This document shows positions 14,557 to 23,164 of a DNA stretch of 43,986 nt, in pieces. The translations under genes and the position numbers were made by a program. The DNA lies in assembly GCA_045807785.1 (NCBI GenBank), contig JBJMGS010000003.1, positions 1 to 43,986 of the forward strand. The letters are read 5' to 3'. This stretch comes from JAIVGV01 sp045807785. Its GTDB lineage: Bacteria > Acidobacteriota > Blastocatellia > Pyrinomonadales > Pyrinomonadaceae. The stretch's first letter is position 1; each line of letters starts with the position of its first letter. The notes beneath the pieces are model-generated. The model was not told where the DNA came from, did not search any database, and saw only the letters and a program-made list of their open reading frames with translations.

Positions 14557-15846
14557 TCAGGGGGCGCGCTGGATCACGACATGATACTCGTGTGGTTGCG
14601 CCAACACGCGCTCGCGCTCGTTTAAATCGGCGATGAGTGCGTCCAGTGACGAGACGGCGACGGGCGCGTGCGTGAACTTGCCCGCGAAGGGCACTTCGAT
14701 CTGCCGCCAGCGCATGAAGAACAGATCGGCGCGTTGCCGCACGAGCGCGCCGAGCGAGGACGAAGCCGCGCCGGCGGTCGCGGACAACTCCGCGAGGTTG
14801 ATGCCGTCGCTCAGTTCGCGCGCGTTGAAGGTCTTCGCCGGCGAGCCGTCAACGCCGACTGAATATGACCCGTCAGTTGTGCCGCCCATCTTCAGGCGAA
14901 CGCGCCCCAACTCGGCGACGAAAGGCGCGGCGCGCGCAAGCGTCTCGGAGGGCTGCACGGGCGGCCAAGGGAGTGGTGCGCTGACGACGAGCCGCGACAC
15001 GCCCGTCGCGCCGGGAATGATGCGCGCGGCGACCTCTGCGCCCGCCACGGGGGCGCCCCACGCGCGCAAGAGTTCGGCGGCCATGACGAGCTGCCCGTCC
15101 GCCTCCGGGTGGACGCCGTCGGGCAGAAAAGTGTAGTCGGCGGCGATGGCCTTGGCGCGGCTGAGCGCGTCGGTCGTCGCCGCGTGAAAGTCCACGACGC
15201 TCAGCCCCTCGCGCGCGGCGAGTGCCTGAGCCGCCTCGCTGTAACGGTCGAGCACCTCGTTGTAGCGATCCGTGTGCGACCAGGAGGTGTGGCGCGTGCC
15301 GTCGTAAACGGTCGGCGTCAACACGTAGATGCGCGCACGCGTCTGTGATTTGATCTGTCGGATGATGGCGGTCAATCCGTCAACATAAACTTTCAAGGTC
15401 GCCGGATCAAGCTCCTGATAGTTGCCGTCGTTCATCCCGAAGAGCAGCGTGACGACGGTCGGGCGGTGGTCGATCACGTCGCGTTTGAGTCGCGCCAGGC
15501 CGCCCACCCCGGCGCAGGGCGGGCAGTCGTTGCCCGACACCTTGTCGCCACCCCAGCCGGTGTTGACGAACGTCACGCGCCGCTCCGGGTAGCGCGTCAG
15601 AACGTAGTGCTCGACGTAAGAAGTGTAGAGCCTTTGCTCGGTAATGCTATCGCCGTAGAAGACGACGCGGTCGCCGTCCCTGAGCGCGAAGCGATCCGCG
15701 GGGCGCGCGACGGGCGGGCGACGGGCGGACTGCCGAGTGGCGACGCCGGGGCGCGAATAGATTGAAGCCGCATTCGTGGCAGCCAAGAGCAGCAGGGCGC
15801 AGAGTAGTCTGGCTTTCCAGTTGCTTCGTGCAGGGCGATTGAGCAT
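14557..15846 (-). CDS. Secreted SGNH/GDSL-family hydrolase (429 aa)
   Basis: SGNH hydrolases cleave esters, including acetyl groups on polysaccharides. Block I is GDSITEQR with nucleophile Ser near residue 67, block II is GWGGDKVSG, block III is GMNDG and block V is DGVHP with the catalytic Asp and His. All four blocks are intact. I chose the ATG at 15846: it follows GGAGAGAGG and starts a signal peptide (MLNRPARSNWKARLLCALLL). An upstream TTG at 15900 would add 18 residues without signal features. The C-terminal 170 residues form an extra beta-rich region. The gene lies between a CRTAC1 gene and a TonB receptor on one strand, which fits a carbohydrate esterase of an uptake locus; the substrate is inferred only. 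Confidence 0.88.
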   Translation of the reverse strand: MLNRPARSNWKARLLCALLLLAATNAASIYSRPGVATRQSARRPPVARPADRFALRDGDRVVFYGDSITEQRLYTSYVEHYVLTRYPERRVTFVNTGWGGDKVSGNDCPPCAGVGGLARLKRDVIDHRPTVVTLLFGMNDGNYQELDPATLKVYVDGLTAIIRQIKSQTRARIYVLTPTVYDGTRHTSWSHTDRYNEVLDRYSEAAQALAAREGLSVVDFHAATTDALSRAKAIAADYTFLPDGVHPEADGQLVMAAELLRAWGAPVAGAEVAARIIPGATGVSRLVVSAPLPWPPVQPSETLARAAPFVAELGRVRLKMGGTTDGSYSVGVDGSPAKTFNARELSDGINLAELSATAGAASSSLGALVRQRADLFFMRWRQIEVPFAGKFTHAPVAVSSLDALIADLNERERVLAQPHEYHVVIQRAP

Positions 15847-15901
15847 CAGCGCCTCTCTCCGTGGATTCGCATTTACTGCCGGCGTCCGACTTCGTTCCAA
15901 C

Positions 15902-17611
15902 TTACTTCGCGCCCGGCGTCGCGCCTTTGAGTCCCGCGCCTTCGAAGACCTTGACGTAGGTGTTCATCGGCGGGTTAGAGATGGTGTCGGTTACGCCGCT
16001 GGGCCAGCGCACCTCGACCGAGTCGATCTTGCCCGCGTGCCCGGCCCCGAGAATTTCGCGCGGGTCGTGCGAGGCGAGGTAGCTCCCGCCCGCCGTCTTC
16101 AGGCGGCTGAATTTCGCGCCGCCGATTCGCCAAGTGATGAGCGCGCCGACCGCCGACGGGTTACTTTTTGTCGAGACGAGTTGCAGGCCGAGCCAGTTGT
16201 TCCTGCTTCCACCATCGTTGCGGAGCAAGAGCGGCGCGCCGCCGTTGTTCGAGACGAGCAGGTCTAGATCGCCGTCGTTGTCGTAGTCGCCGACCGCCGC
16301 GCCGCGCGCCGAGTAGCTCTGCGCGAACGCCGCGCCCGACTGCGCGCTAATGTCCTTGAACTTGCCGTTTACGTTCTCGAACAGCAGCATCGGCTCACGA
16401 TACTTCACGCGCGGGGCGCGCGACTCGATCATGTCGTCGGGGTGGCCGTTGGCCAGGAAGAGATCGGCGTCGCCGTCGTCGTCGAAGTCGAAGAACTTCA
16501 AGCCCCAGCCGGAGAGTAGGCGCGTCGCCGGGGCGATCTCGCCGGACTCATCTGCGAAGGTCAAATCCTTCTGGTTGTGATAGAGGCTGAAGAACTCCTG
16601 ATCGATGTTGGCGACGAATAAATCCTGCCAGCCGTCGCCGTCGAAATCGCCCGCGTCCACGCCCATGCCGGAGCGCGGCGTGCCCGCCTCGCTGTAGCCG
16701 ACGCCCGCGGCCAGGCCCAGTTCCTCGAACTTGCCGTTGCCCTTATTGACGAAGAGGAAGTTGGGCATCGTGTCATTGGCGACGAAGAGATCAATGAGCC
16801 CATCGTTGTTCACGTCGCTCGCGACCGCGCCGAAAGACTTGCCGGGCGAGTCTGCAATGCCGGATTCGTTGCTCACGTCCGTGAACGTGCCGTCACCGTT
16901 GTTGTGGAAGAGATGCGAGGGTTGCGGCTTGAAGAAGCGCGGGACGCAGTAGTAGCGCCGCTTCGACTCGTCTGTGCAGTAGAGATTCTGCGCCGTCTTG
17001 TCGTAGAGAACGAAGCTGGAGACGAAGAGATCGAGCTTGCCGTCTTTATCGTAGTCGAACCAGACGGCGCAGGTTGACCAGCCGGGCGCGGCAACGCCCG
17101 CCTTCGCCGTCACGTCCGTGAACGTGCCGTTGCCGTTGTTGTGATAGAGCGTATTGCGACCGTAGGCTGTGACGTAGAGGTCTTGCCAGCCGTCGCCGTC
17201 GTAGTCGGCAGCCGCCGCACCCATGCCGAACGTGCCGCCGGCCACATTCGCGCGGTCGGCCACGTCCGTGAACGTGCCGTCGTGGTTGTTGTGATAGAGC
17301 GCGTTCTTGAGCAACTGTTTCGGCGTGTAGAAATCCGAGGCTCCGCTGTTGACGAGGTAGATGTCCATCCAGCCGTCATTGTCGTAGTCAAAGAAGACGC
17401 AGCCCGCGCCGACCGTCTCTGGAAGATAACGCTCAGCCGACATCGCGTTGTTGTGCGTCCAGTTGATGCCGCTCACCTTCGGCGGCACTTCGACGAAGGT
17501 GACGGGCGTCTTTGCGGGCGCGAGTGTCTGCCGCGCGCCGGAGATGGGCGCGAGCGTAAGAGTCAGTAAGAAGACTGACGAGAGAACGGCTAGCCTGTCT
17601 TTCACTATCAC
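15902..17611 (-). CDS. CRTAC1-type FG-GAP/VCBS and ASPIC/UnbV protein (569 aa)
   Basis: The product is a secreted beta-propeller protein of the CRTAC1 / UnbV family, probably calcium-binding and involved in protein or glycan binding rather than catalysis. After a signal peptide (cleavage near ISGARQ), at least six repeats of the type YHNNGDGTFTDV alternate with calcium loops such as DYDNDGWMDIYLV. The C-terminal ASPIC/UnbV domain has the SVEVRWPSG signature. The start at 17611 is GTG; a second GTG two codons later is equally possible, as no clear ribosome-binding site decides. It follows a TPR gene (ends 17701) and precedes the SGNH hydrolase by 55 bases, so it probably belongs to one transcript. 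Confidence 0.88.
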   Translation of the reverse strand: MIVKDRLAVLSSVFLLTLTLAPISGARQTLAPAKTPVTFVEVPPKVSGINWTHNNAMSAERYLPETVGAGCVFFDYDNDGWMDIYLVNSGASDFYTPKQLLKNALYHNNHDGTFTDVADRANVAGGTFGMGAAAADYDGDGWQDLYVTAYGRNTLYHNNGNGTFTDVTAKAGVAAPGWSTCAVWFDYDKDGKLDLFVSSFVLYDKTAQNLYCTDESKRRYYCVPRFFKPQPSHLFHNNGDGTFTDVSNESGIADSPGKSFGAVASDVNNDGLIDLFVANDTMPNFLFVNKGNGKFEELGLAAGVGYSEAGTPRSGMGVDAGDFDGDGWQDLFVANIDQEFFSLYHNQKDLTFADESGEIAPATRLLSGWGLKFFDFDDDGDADLFLANGHPDDMIESRAPRVKYREPMLLFENVNGKFKDISAQSGAAFAQSYSARGAAVGDYDNDGDLDLLVSNNGGAPLLLRNDGGSRNNWLGLQLVSTKSNPSAVGALITWRIGGAKFSRLKTAGGSYLASHDPREILGAGHAGKIDSVEVRWPSGVTDTISNPPMNTYVKVFEGAGLKGATPGAK

Positions 17612-17700
17612 TGTCTGCCGATGTCAATGCTATTCAACTGATTGGGGCCAGACGCTGCCCGCGACATTCCCGACGCGAGAGTGACCAAACGAACATTTAT

Positions 17701-19101
17701 CTAGGGCGGACTGACGGGCGCGCCGGGGTCGCCCTCCGCCGTCTGCGGCTTGCCCGCTGTCTTGAGTCTTTCGACGATGGCCATCTCCGCCTGCGCGCGC
17801 TGCGGCTCTTTGAGCAGGGCGTAGAGTCGCGCGAGGTTGTAGTGCGCCTTCGAGTCGTCGGGATTCAACTTCGCGCCCGCCTCAAGCTCCTGCCGCGCTC
17901 GCTCGTAGTTCTTCTGCTTCAAATAGAGCGCGCCGAGGGCGACGTGCGCGTTGGCGAACGTGGGCAGCAGGCGGATCGCGTTTTCAAAGAGCCCGACGGC
18001 GCGCTCGTCCTCGTTCTGCTCCTCTGCGATGACGCCGAGGTAGTAGAAAGTTTCCGGCGTGGCGGCGTCTTTGCCGACGCTCTGCTCCAGCCACGCGCGC
18101 GCCTCCGGGTACTTCTTCTGCTTGAGCAGGATGTAGCCGAGATACATCTGCGCCTGCGCGTTCGCGGGCTGAACTTCGAGCGCGCGGCGAAAGACGCGCT
18201 CCGACTCGAAGAGGTCTGGCTTCTTGAGCCAGACCGCGCCGAGCGCGACGAGGTATGCCGCCTCGCCCGGCTTGAGTTGCACCGCCCGTTCGAGCGCCGA
18301 ACGCGCGTCGTCGAACTGCTCCAACTTCAACGCGACGACGGCGTAGCGGTAGAGCATCTCCGGCGAGTCGGCGACGAGTGCTTTGGCGCGGGCGAGATAC
18401 GCAGATGCGGACTGCGCGTCCGCCTTCGACTGCGAGACGAGCGCCATGCCGAGGAGCGCGTCGGCGTTATTACTTTGCGCGCCGAGCGTCTGCCGGTAAC
18501 TCTCTTCCGCACGTCCCACATCGCCTTTCTTCAAGTAGGCGTCGCCGAGAACAGCGAGCAGGGCTGGCGTCGGCTGGCCCGTCCGCCGCGCGTCGGCGAT
18601 GAAGGCGACGCACTCGTCGAAGTGTCCGAGCGTGAACAGCAGGTGCGCGAGCTTGTAGGTGGTGTCGGCATCATCCGGGACGATGCGGTGCACCTCTCTG
18701 AGCTGCGCGACTGCCTTCTCCGGCTCACGCTTGAGCAGGTGCAGGTACGCCAGATTCGCGTGCGCGCCGGCGAACTGCGGATCGACACGCAGGGCTCGTG
18801 CGAAGAGGGCTTCGGCTTCGTCGAGCCGCCCTTGCTGGGCGCGCACCGTGCCGAGCAGGTTGAGCGCGAGCGGATCGTCCGAGCTACTCTTTAAGACGCC
18901 ATTTAATAACTGCTCCGCCTCCGGGATGCGGTTGACGGTGATGAGCGCCGCCGCGCGCTCGATCTGTGCAGCGTGGCTGCTCTCCTGCGCCGTCGCACGC
19001 CGCGGGGCGGCGAGGAAGAACAGGAGCGCGAGGCTTGCGCTCAGGCAGACGGAATGACGGATGAGCTGTCGTAATCGCACGGCGAGTATGAGCATTCGCA
19101 T
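17701..19101 (-). CDS. Secreted TPR-repeat protein (466 aa)
   Basis: The protein is an almost uninterrupted array of about eleven TPR units after a signal peptide (hydrophobic stretch CLSASLALLFFLAA, cleavage near ATAQ). Units such as DEAEALFARALRVDPQFAGA and EVQPANAQAQMYLGYILLKQ show the 34-residue period. It has a short proline-containing tail. It should act as a protein-binding solenoid in the periplasm. The ATG at 19101 and another at 19095 are both possible. It lies 24 bases after the stop of one CRTAC1 gene and 90 bases before the next one, giving the alternating order TPR, CRTAC1, TPR, CRTAC1. I infer a functional pairing with the CRTAC1 proteins. Confidence 0.87.
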   Translation of the reverse strand: MRMLILAVRLRQLIRHSVCLSASLALLFFLAAPRRATAQESSHAAQIERAAALITVNRIPEAEQLLNGVLKSSSDDPLALNLLGTVRAQQGRLDEAEALFARALRVDPQFAGAHANLAYLHLLKREPEKAVAQLREVHRIVPDDADTTYKLAHLLFTLGHFDECVAFIADARRTGQPTPALLAVLGDAYLKKGDVGRAEESYRQTLGAQSNNADALLGMALVSQSKADAQSASAYLARAKALVADSPEMLYRYAVVALKLEQFDDARSALERAVQLKPGEAAYLVALGAVWLKKPDLFESERVFRRALEVQPANAQAQMYLGYILLKQKKYPEARAWLEQSVGKDAATPETFYYLGVIAEEQNEDERAVGLFENAIRLLPTFANAHVALGALYLKQKNYERARQELEAGAKLNPDDSKAHYNLARLYALLKEPQRAQAEMAIVERLKTAGKPQTAEGDPGAPVSPP

Positions 19102-19125
19102 CCAAGAGACTGGTCGGCTCAGGAG

Positions 19126-20838
19126 TTAGCGACGCGCGGCGTTCTTGAAATCCTTCTGACTCGTGAGGCCGCGCCCTTCCTCGATGGTCAGAATCCGGTT
19201 CACGCCCGCGCCCGTCACCTTGTCAACCGCGCCGCTCGGCCAACGGACTTCGATTGAGTCGATCTTCGTCCGCTTCTCAAGCCCGAAGTGCAGTCGCAGA
19301 TCGCCCTGCGAGATGTAGCTGCCGCCGCTGTGAACTTCACCCGTCTGTACGAGATCGCCGGAGACGACTTTAACACGCGCGCCGATGCCGTCGCGATTGC
19401 TCTTCACGCCGACGGTCTTGACGAGGATCGAGTTGTTCGCGTTGCCGCCGTCGTTGCGCAGCAGTTGCGGCGGCCCGTCCAGATCGCCGACGATCAGATC
19501 GACGTCGCCGTCATTATCTAAGTCGCCGGCGGCGACGCCGCGCCCGACGCGCTTCTCCGTGAGCGCCGCGCCCATCTGCTCGGACACCTCTGTGAAAGTG
19601 CCGTCGCGGTTGTTGTGGTGGACGAGCTTGCGCTGCCGGTAGTTTTCGAGCTGCGGATAGACGTGGCCGTTGGCGACGAAGAGATCAGCCCACCCGTCGT
19701 TGTCGTAGTCGAAGAACTCCGTGCCCCACCCGACGTAAGGGAGAGAGACCGCCGCGACGTTCGCCTTGTAGGAGACATCCGTCAACGAGCCGCGACCGTT
19801 AGCGCGATAGAGCGTGTTGTACTCGTCTGCAAAGTTCGTGACGAAGAGATCGAGTTTGCCGTCGTGATCGTAGTCGCCGAGCGCAACGCCCATGCTCCCC
19901 TGCTCGCTCCCGTTGTCGTTGACCGCGGTGCCGGAGACGAACCCGATATCCTTGAACGTGCCGTCGCCGTTGTTGTGGTAGAGAAAGTTGGGCGTCGAGT
20001 CGTTGGCGACGTAGATGTCCACGAGTCCGTCGTCGTCAAAGTCGGAGCAGATGACGCCGAGCCCGTAGTAGCCCTGCGGGTCGGAGACGCCCGCCTTCTT
20101 CGAGACGTCCGTGAACGTGCCATCGCCGTTGTTGTGGTAGAGCGAGTCGCCCGCGCCGGGCAGGCCGCGCGGGCCGCACTGGACGGCGATGCCCTTGTAC
20201 TGGCACGAGCGCCCCTTGCCGAACTCCGGCAGGTGATTAATGTCGAAGTCCACGTAATTCGAGACGAAGAGATCGAGACGTCCGTCGTTGTCATAGTCAA
20301 CGAAGGCCGCGCCGGTTGACCAGCGCGGATCGCCGACGCCCGCCTTCGCCGTCACGTCGGTGAATGTGCCGTCGCCGTTATTCTTGAAGAGATGGTTCGG
20401 CCCGAGGCAGGTCACGTAGAGATCGTCGTAGCCGTCGTTGTTGTAGTCGCCCACCGCCGCGCCCATGCCCCAGCCCACGTCGCCGACGCCGGCCCTCTCC
20501 GTCACGTCTTTGAAAGTGCCGTCGCCGTTGTTGTGGTAGAGGGCGCTGCGGGTCTTCGCGCCGGACTTGACGAGATCGACCGTCAGCGAGTTGACGAAGA
20601 AGATGTCGGGCAGCCCGTCGTTGTCGTAGTCGATAAGCGCGACGCCCCCGCTCATCGACTCGACGATGTACTTCTTGTCGGGCGAAGCGACGTGGCGAAA
20701 AGCGATGCCGGCGCGCTCCGTGACGTCGGTAAGTTGAACCGGCACGGGCGGCGCGGCGGCGGTTGGATTGATGAGAGAAAACTGTGCGGCGATGAGCGCC
20801 GCGAGCAGGGCTGTTTTCGTGAGCAAGTCTCTCCCCAC
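19126..20838 (-). CDS. CRTAC1-type FG-GAP/VCBS and ASPIC/UnbV protein (570 aa)
   Basis: This is a paralogue of the protein at 15902-17611 with the same architecture: signal peptide (ending near PTAAAPP), then LTDVTERAGIAFRHV, then seven or so FG-GAP repeats carrying DYDNDG-type calcium loops and YHNNGDGTFKDV linkers, then the ASPIC/UnbV domain with SIEVRWPSG. It is probably exported and binds partners through the propeller face. The start is GTG at 20838, four bases after the stop of the TPR gene. A TTG four codons later has better spacing to the GGGGAGAG ribosome-binding region and begins the signal peptide directly, so it may be the real start. Tight spacing shows co-translation with the TPR gene upstream. 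Confidence 0.88.
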   Translation of the reverse strand: MGRDLLTKTALLAALIAAQFSLINPTAAAPPVPVQLTDVTERAGIAFRHVASPDKKYIVESMSGGVALIDYDNDGLPDIFFVNSLTVDLVKSGAKTRSALYHNNGDGTFKDVTERAGVGDVGWGMGAAVGDYNNDGYDDLYVTCLGPNHLFKNNGDGTFTDVTAKAGVGDPRWSTGAAFVDYDNDGRLDLFVSNYVDFDINHLPEFGKGRSCQYKGIAVQCGPRGLPGAGDSLYHNNGDGTFTDVSKKAGVSDPQGYYGLGVICSDFDDDGLVDIYVANDSTPNFLYHNNGDGTFKDIGFVSGTAVNDNGSEQGSMGVALGDYDHDGKLDLFVTNFADEYNTLYRANGRGSLTDVSYKANVAAVSLPYVGWGTEFFDYDNDGWADLFVANGHVYPQLENYRQRKLVHHNNRDGTFTEVSEQMGAALTEKRVGRGVAAGDLDNDGDVDLIVGDLDGPPQLLRNDGGNANNSILVKTVGVKSNRDGIGARVKVVSGDLVQTGEVHSGGSYISQGDLRLHFGLEKRTKIDSIEVRWPSGAVDKVTGAGVNRILTIEEGRGLTSQKDFKNAARR

Positions 20839-20842
20839 CTGT

Positions 20843-23065
20843 TTACGGGATGGTCTGCCCCCGCTCCTTCTCTTTCAACTGCCGGTAGAGTTCGAGCTGG
20901 CTGTCGCCCTCCGCCTTGCGCCCGGCGGCGATCAGAGCGTGCCCGAGTTGGTAACGGACGTAGGATTTTTCGGGCGCGAGTTTGGCCGCCGCTTCGAGGT
21001 TCTCGACCGCCCCGCGAACGTCGCCCTGCTGAAGCAGCGCCTTGCCGAGTTCGTAGCGCGCGTCGGCGAAATCGGGCTTGACGCCGACGACCTCGCGCAT
21101 CACGCGCACCCCGCGCGCGGCGTCCTGTCGCGCTAAGAGGGCGAAGCCGAGATGATATTTGGCCTGCAAGTCCGCGGGGTTCAGCGCCAGCTCGTTCTCG
21201 AATTCGCGCGCCGCCTCGTCGAGCTTCCCGTCTTTGAGTTGGACGAGTCCGATGTAGTAGTGCGCGAGCGGCGTGCGCGCGTCGAGCGAGAGCGCCGCCC
21301 GCAACTCTTCGAGCGACTTCGCCGTGTCGCCCTGCTCGTAGTAAGCCTGACCGAGAACGATGTGGAGCTGCGGGCTGTTGCCGCTCGCGGCGATCATCTG
21401 TTGGACGCGGCGGGCAGCTTCCTCCGCCCGCCCCTGCTTGATGAGCGAGAGCGCGAGCGTGTAGTTGAGCCCGACGTTATCGGGGCGGAGCGCGACGACT
21501 TCGGAGAGAAGTTCCGCGGCGCGCGCGTAGTTCTCCGTCACGAAGTAGCTCATGCCGAGGAGCTGTTTCGCCTGGAGGTTCGCCGGGCGCGCGGACAACT
21601 CGCGCTCCAAAGGAGCGATGGCATCCTTGAACAGTTCGGCTTTGTAGGCGGCGAGCCCCAAGTTGAAATCAATACCCTCAAGCTGCGGGTTCCACTTCGC
21701 GGCGGCGGCGAACTGCTCGGCCGCGCCGCGGAAGTCCTGACGTTCGGCGCGCAGCAGCCCCACGTCGTTGTGCGCGCTGGCGACGACCTGTTTGTAATAC
21801 GCCTCGCCGCTCGACAAATCCCCTACAGTCTTTTTGTCGAGCGCGTTTGACTCGGCGACGACGCCTGCGGCTGAAGCCATCTCTGGGAACTTGTCGTTCT
21901 GCTCGTGCAGGTTCGCTGAAGAGAGGTACGCCTCCGCCTTCTCCTTGTCGCGCGTCAACGACTTGGACTTCAAGTCAGCCGCGAGCTGCAACTCGCGCGC
22001 GCCATCGTCCTGTTTCCCCGACTTGAGCAGCGACTGGCCGAGACGGTAGTGCGCCGTCGCCACCTGATAATCGTTGTGGCTCAACTCGGGGTTCAGCGCG
22101 ATGGACTTCCTTAACGCGGCGATAGCTTTTTCATGCTGGTCGAGCGACTGGTAAGCCTGACCGAGATGAAAGTAGGGGTCTGGGTTGTCGGGCTCGCGCC
22201 GCGAAGCTTTCTCCAGCAGCGCGATGGCCGGCTCCCACTTGCGCTGGATGACGTAGATGACGCCGAGGTAATAGTTGGCGAAGAACTCTTCGGGGTTCGC
22301 CGCTAGCTCAACCTTGAACTCCGCGGCGGCATCGTCGAGCCGCGCCGCGCCGTCCTTCAACAGGTAGGTCAGGCCGAGATAGTAGTGTGCGCGCGGGAAA
22401 TGCGGATCGAGCGCGAGCGCGCGCTTGAACTCGTCCAACGCTTCCGCCAGGAAGCCGGTCTCGCGGTAGGCGCGCCCGAAGATGATGTGGAGCTGCGGGC
22501 GGTCGCCGAGCTGCTTGAGCATCGCGGCGTAAATCTGCGCGGCGGGCGCCAGATCCTTCTGCTTGAGGTGCGCGAGCCCGAGCGTGTAGGCGACGTCATA
22601 ATCTCCGGGCGCGAGCCGGAGCGCCGCCTCGAGCTGCGCGACCGCCTGAGAGAACTCGCCGAGCATGAACTGAGACTTGCCCAGCATGTGACGCGCGCCC
22701 GCGCTTTGCGGGTCGAGAGCCGCTGCCTTGCCCGACGCTGTGACCGCCTGCTGGTACTGCCCCGCGTCGAAGTAGGCGATGGAGAGATCGAGGAGCACCT
22801 CGCCGGATTCGGGGTTGAGGCGCGCGGCAGATTCAAGCGCCCCGACCGCCGCCGCGTACTGCTTCTCGGCGGAATAAATTTTCCCGAGCTTGCCGTAGCC
22901 TTCGGCGAGGATTGCCGTGTACTCACCTTCCGCCGCCGAGAGGTTGCCGGAGCGACGCGCGGACTCAGCCGCCTCGTAGTGCTGCCGGATGGTGTTCGGC
23001 GCGGGCGGCGACTGGAAGGCGCAGAGCAGCGGGAGGAGGAGCAGGAGGGTCGGACGTAAACGCAT
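20843..23065 (-). CDS. Large secreted TPR-repeat protein with internal duplication (740 aa)
   Basis: The ATG at 23065 starts a signal peptide (MRLRPTLLLLLPLLCAF); an upstream TTG at 23092 lies on the terminator's T tract and is less likely. The rest is a solenoid of about seventeen to nineteen TPR units. Two blocks of about 120 residues (roughly 150-270 and 525-645) share a pattern beyond ordinary TPR similarity: PQLHI, then G-x-AY-x-E-x-G, then AHYY-x-GL, then LD-x-AA-x-EF-x-x-ELA-x-NP. An ancestral half-protein was therefore probably duplicated. The protein likely acts as a periplasmic or surface scaffold. It begins the run after the terminator at 23092-23138 and is coupled to the CRTAC1 gene at 20838 (four bases). 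Confidence 0.88.
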   Translation of the reverse strand: MRLRPTLLLLLPLLCAFQSPPAPNTIRQHYEAAESARRSGNLSAAEGEYTAILAEGYGKLGKIYSAEKQYAAAVGALESAARLNPESGEVLLDLSIAYFDAGQYQQAVTASGKAAALDPQSAGARHMLGKSQFMLGEFSQAVAQLEAALRLAPGDYDVAYTLGLAHLKQKDLAPAAQIYAAMLKQLGDRPQLHIIFGRAYRETGFLAEALDEFKRALALDPHFPRAHYYLGLTYLLKDGAARLDDAAAEFKVELAANPEEFFANYYLGVIYVIQRKWEPAIALLEKASRREPDNPDPYFHLGQAYQSLDQHEKAIAALRKSIALNPELSHNDYQVATAHYRLGQSLLKSGKQDDGARELQLAADLKSKSLTRDKEKAEAYLSSANLHEQNDKFPEMASAAGVVAESNALDKKTVGDLSSGEAYYKQVVASAHNDVGLLRAERQDFRGAAEQFAAAAKWNPQLEGIDFNLGLAAYKAELFKDAIAPLERELSARPANLQAKQLLGMSYFVTENYARAAELLSEVVALRPDNVGLNYTLALSLIKQGRAEEAARRVQQMIAASGNSPQLHIVLGQAYYEQGDTAKSLEELRAALSLDARTPLAHYYIGLVQLKDGKLDEAAREFENELALNPADLQAKYHLGFALLARQDAARGVRVMREVVGVKPDFADARYELGKALLQQGDVRGAVENLEAAAKLAPEKSYVRYQLGHALIAAGRKAEGDSQLELYRQLKEKERGQTIP

Positions 23066-23091
23066 CGTTAAAGCTTCTTCAGGGGCGCGCA

Positions 23092-23138
23092 AAAAAATTC
23101 GGGCGGGGGCTGAAGTAAATCGTCTTAGCCCCCGCCCG
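23092..23138 (-). terminator. Intrinsic terminator after the TonB receptor gene
   Basis: On the minus strand a 12-base-pair perfect stem (23138-23127 with 23111-23100, CGGGCGGGGGCT and complement) with a 15-base loop is followed by GAATTTTTTT. This has both parts of a rho-independent terminator. It lies 27 bases past the receptor stop (23165) and just before the TPR gene, so it separates, or attenuates between, the receptor and the downstream TPR-CRTAC1 run. Confidence 0.88.
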
Positions 23139-23164
23139 TGGATTCAGCCCGTGGCTGTACTGTA

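Noticed and set aside
15902..20838. Recurrent DNA strings around CCGTCGCCGTTGTTGTGGTA, first suspected to be a repeat array or CRISPR
   Set aside because: They are coding copies of the YHNNGDGTF linker in FG-GAP repeats, irregularly spaced and in frame; no CRISPR-like spacing or cas genes.
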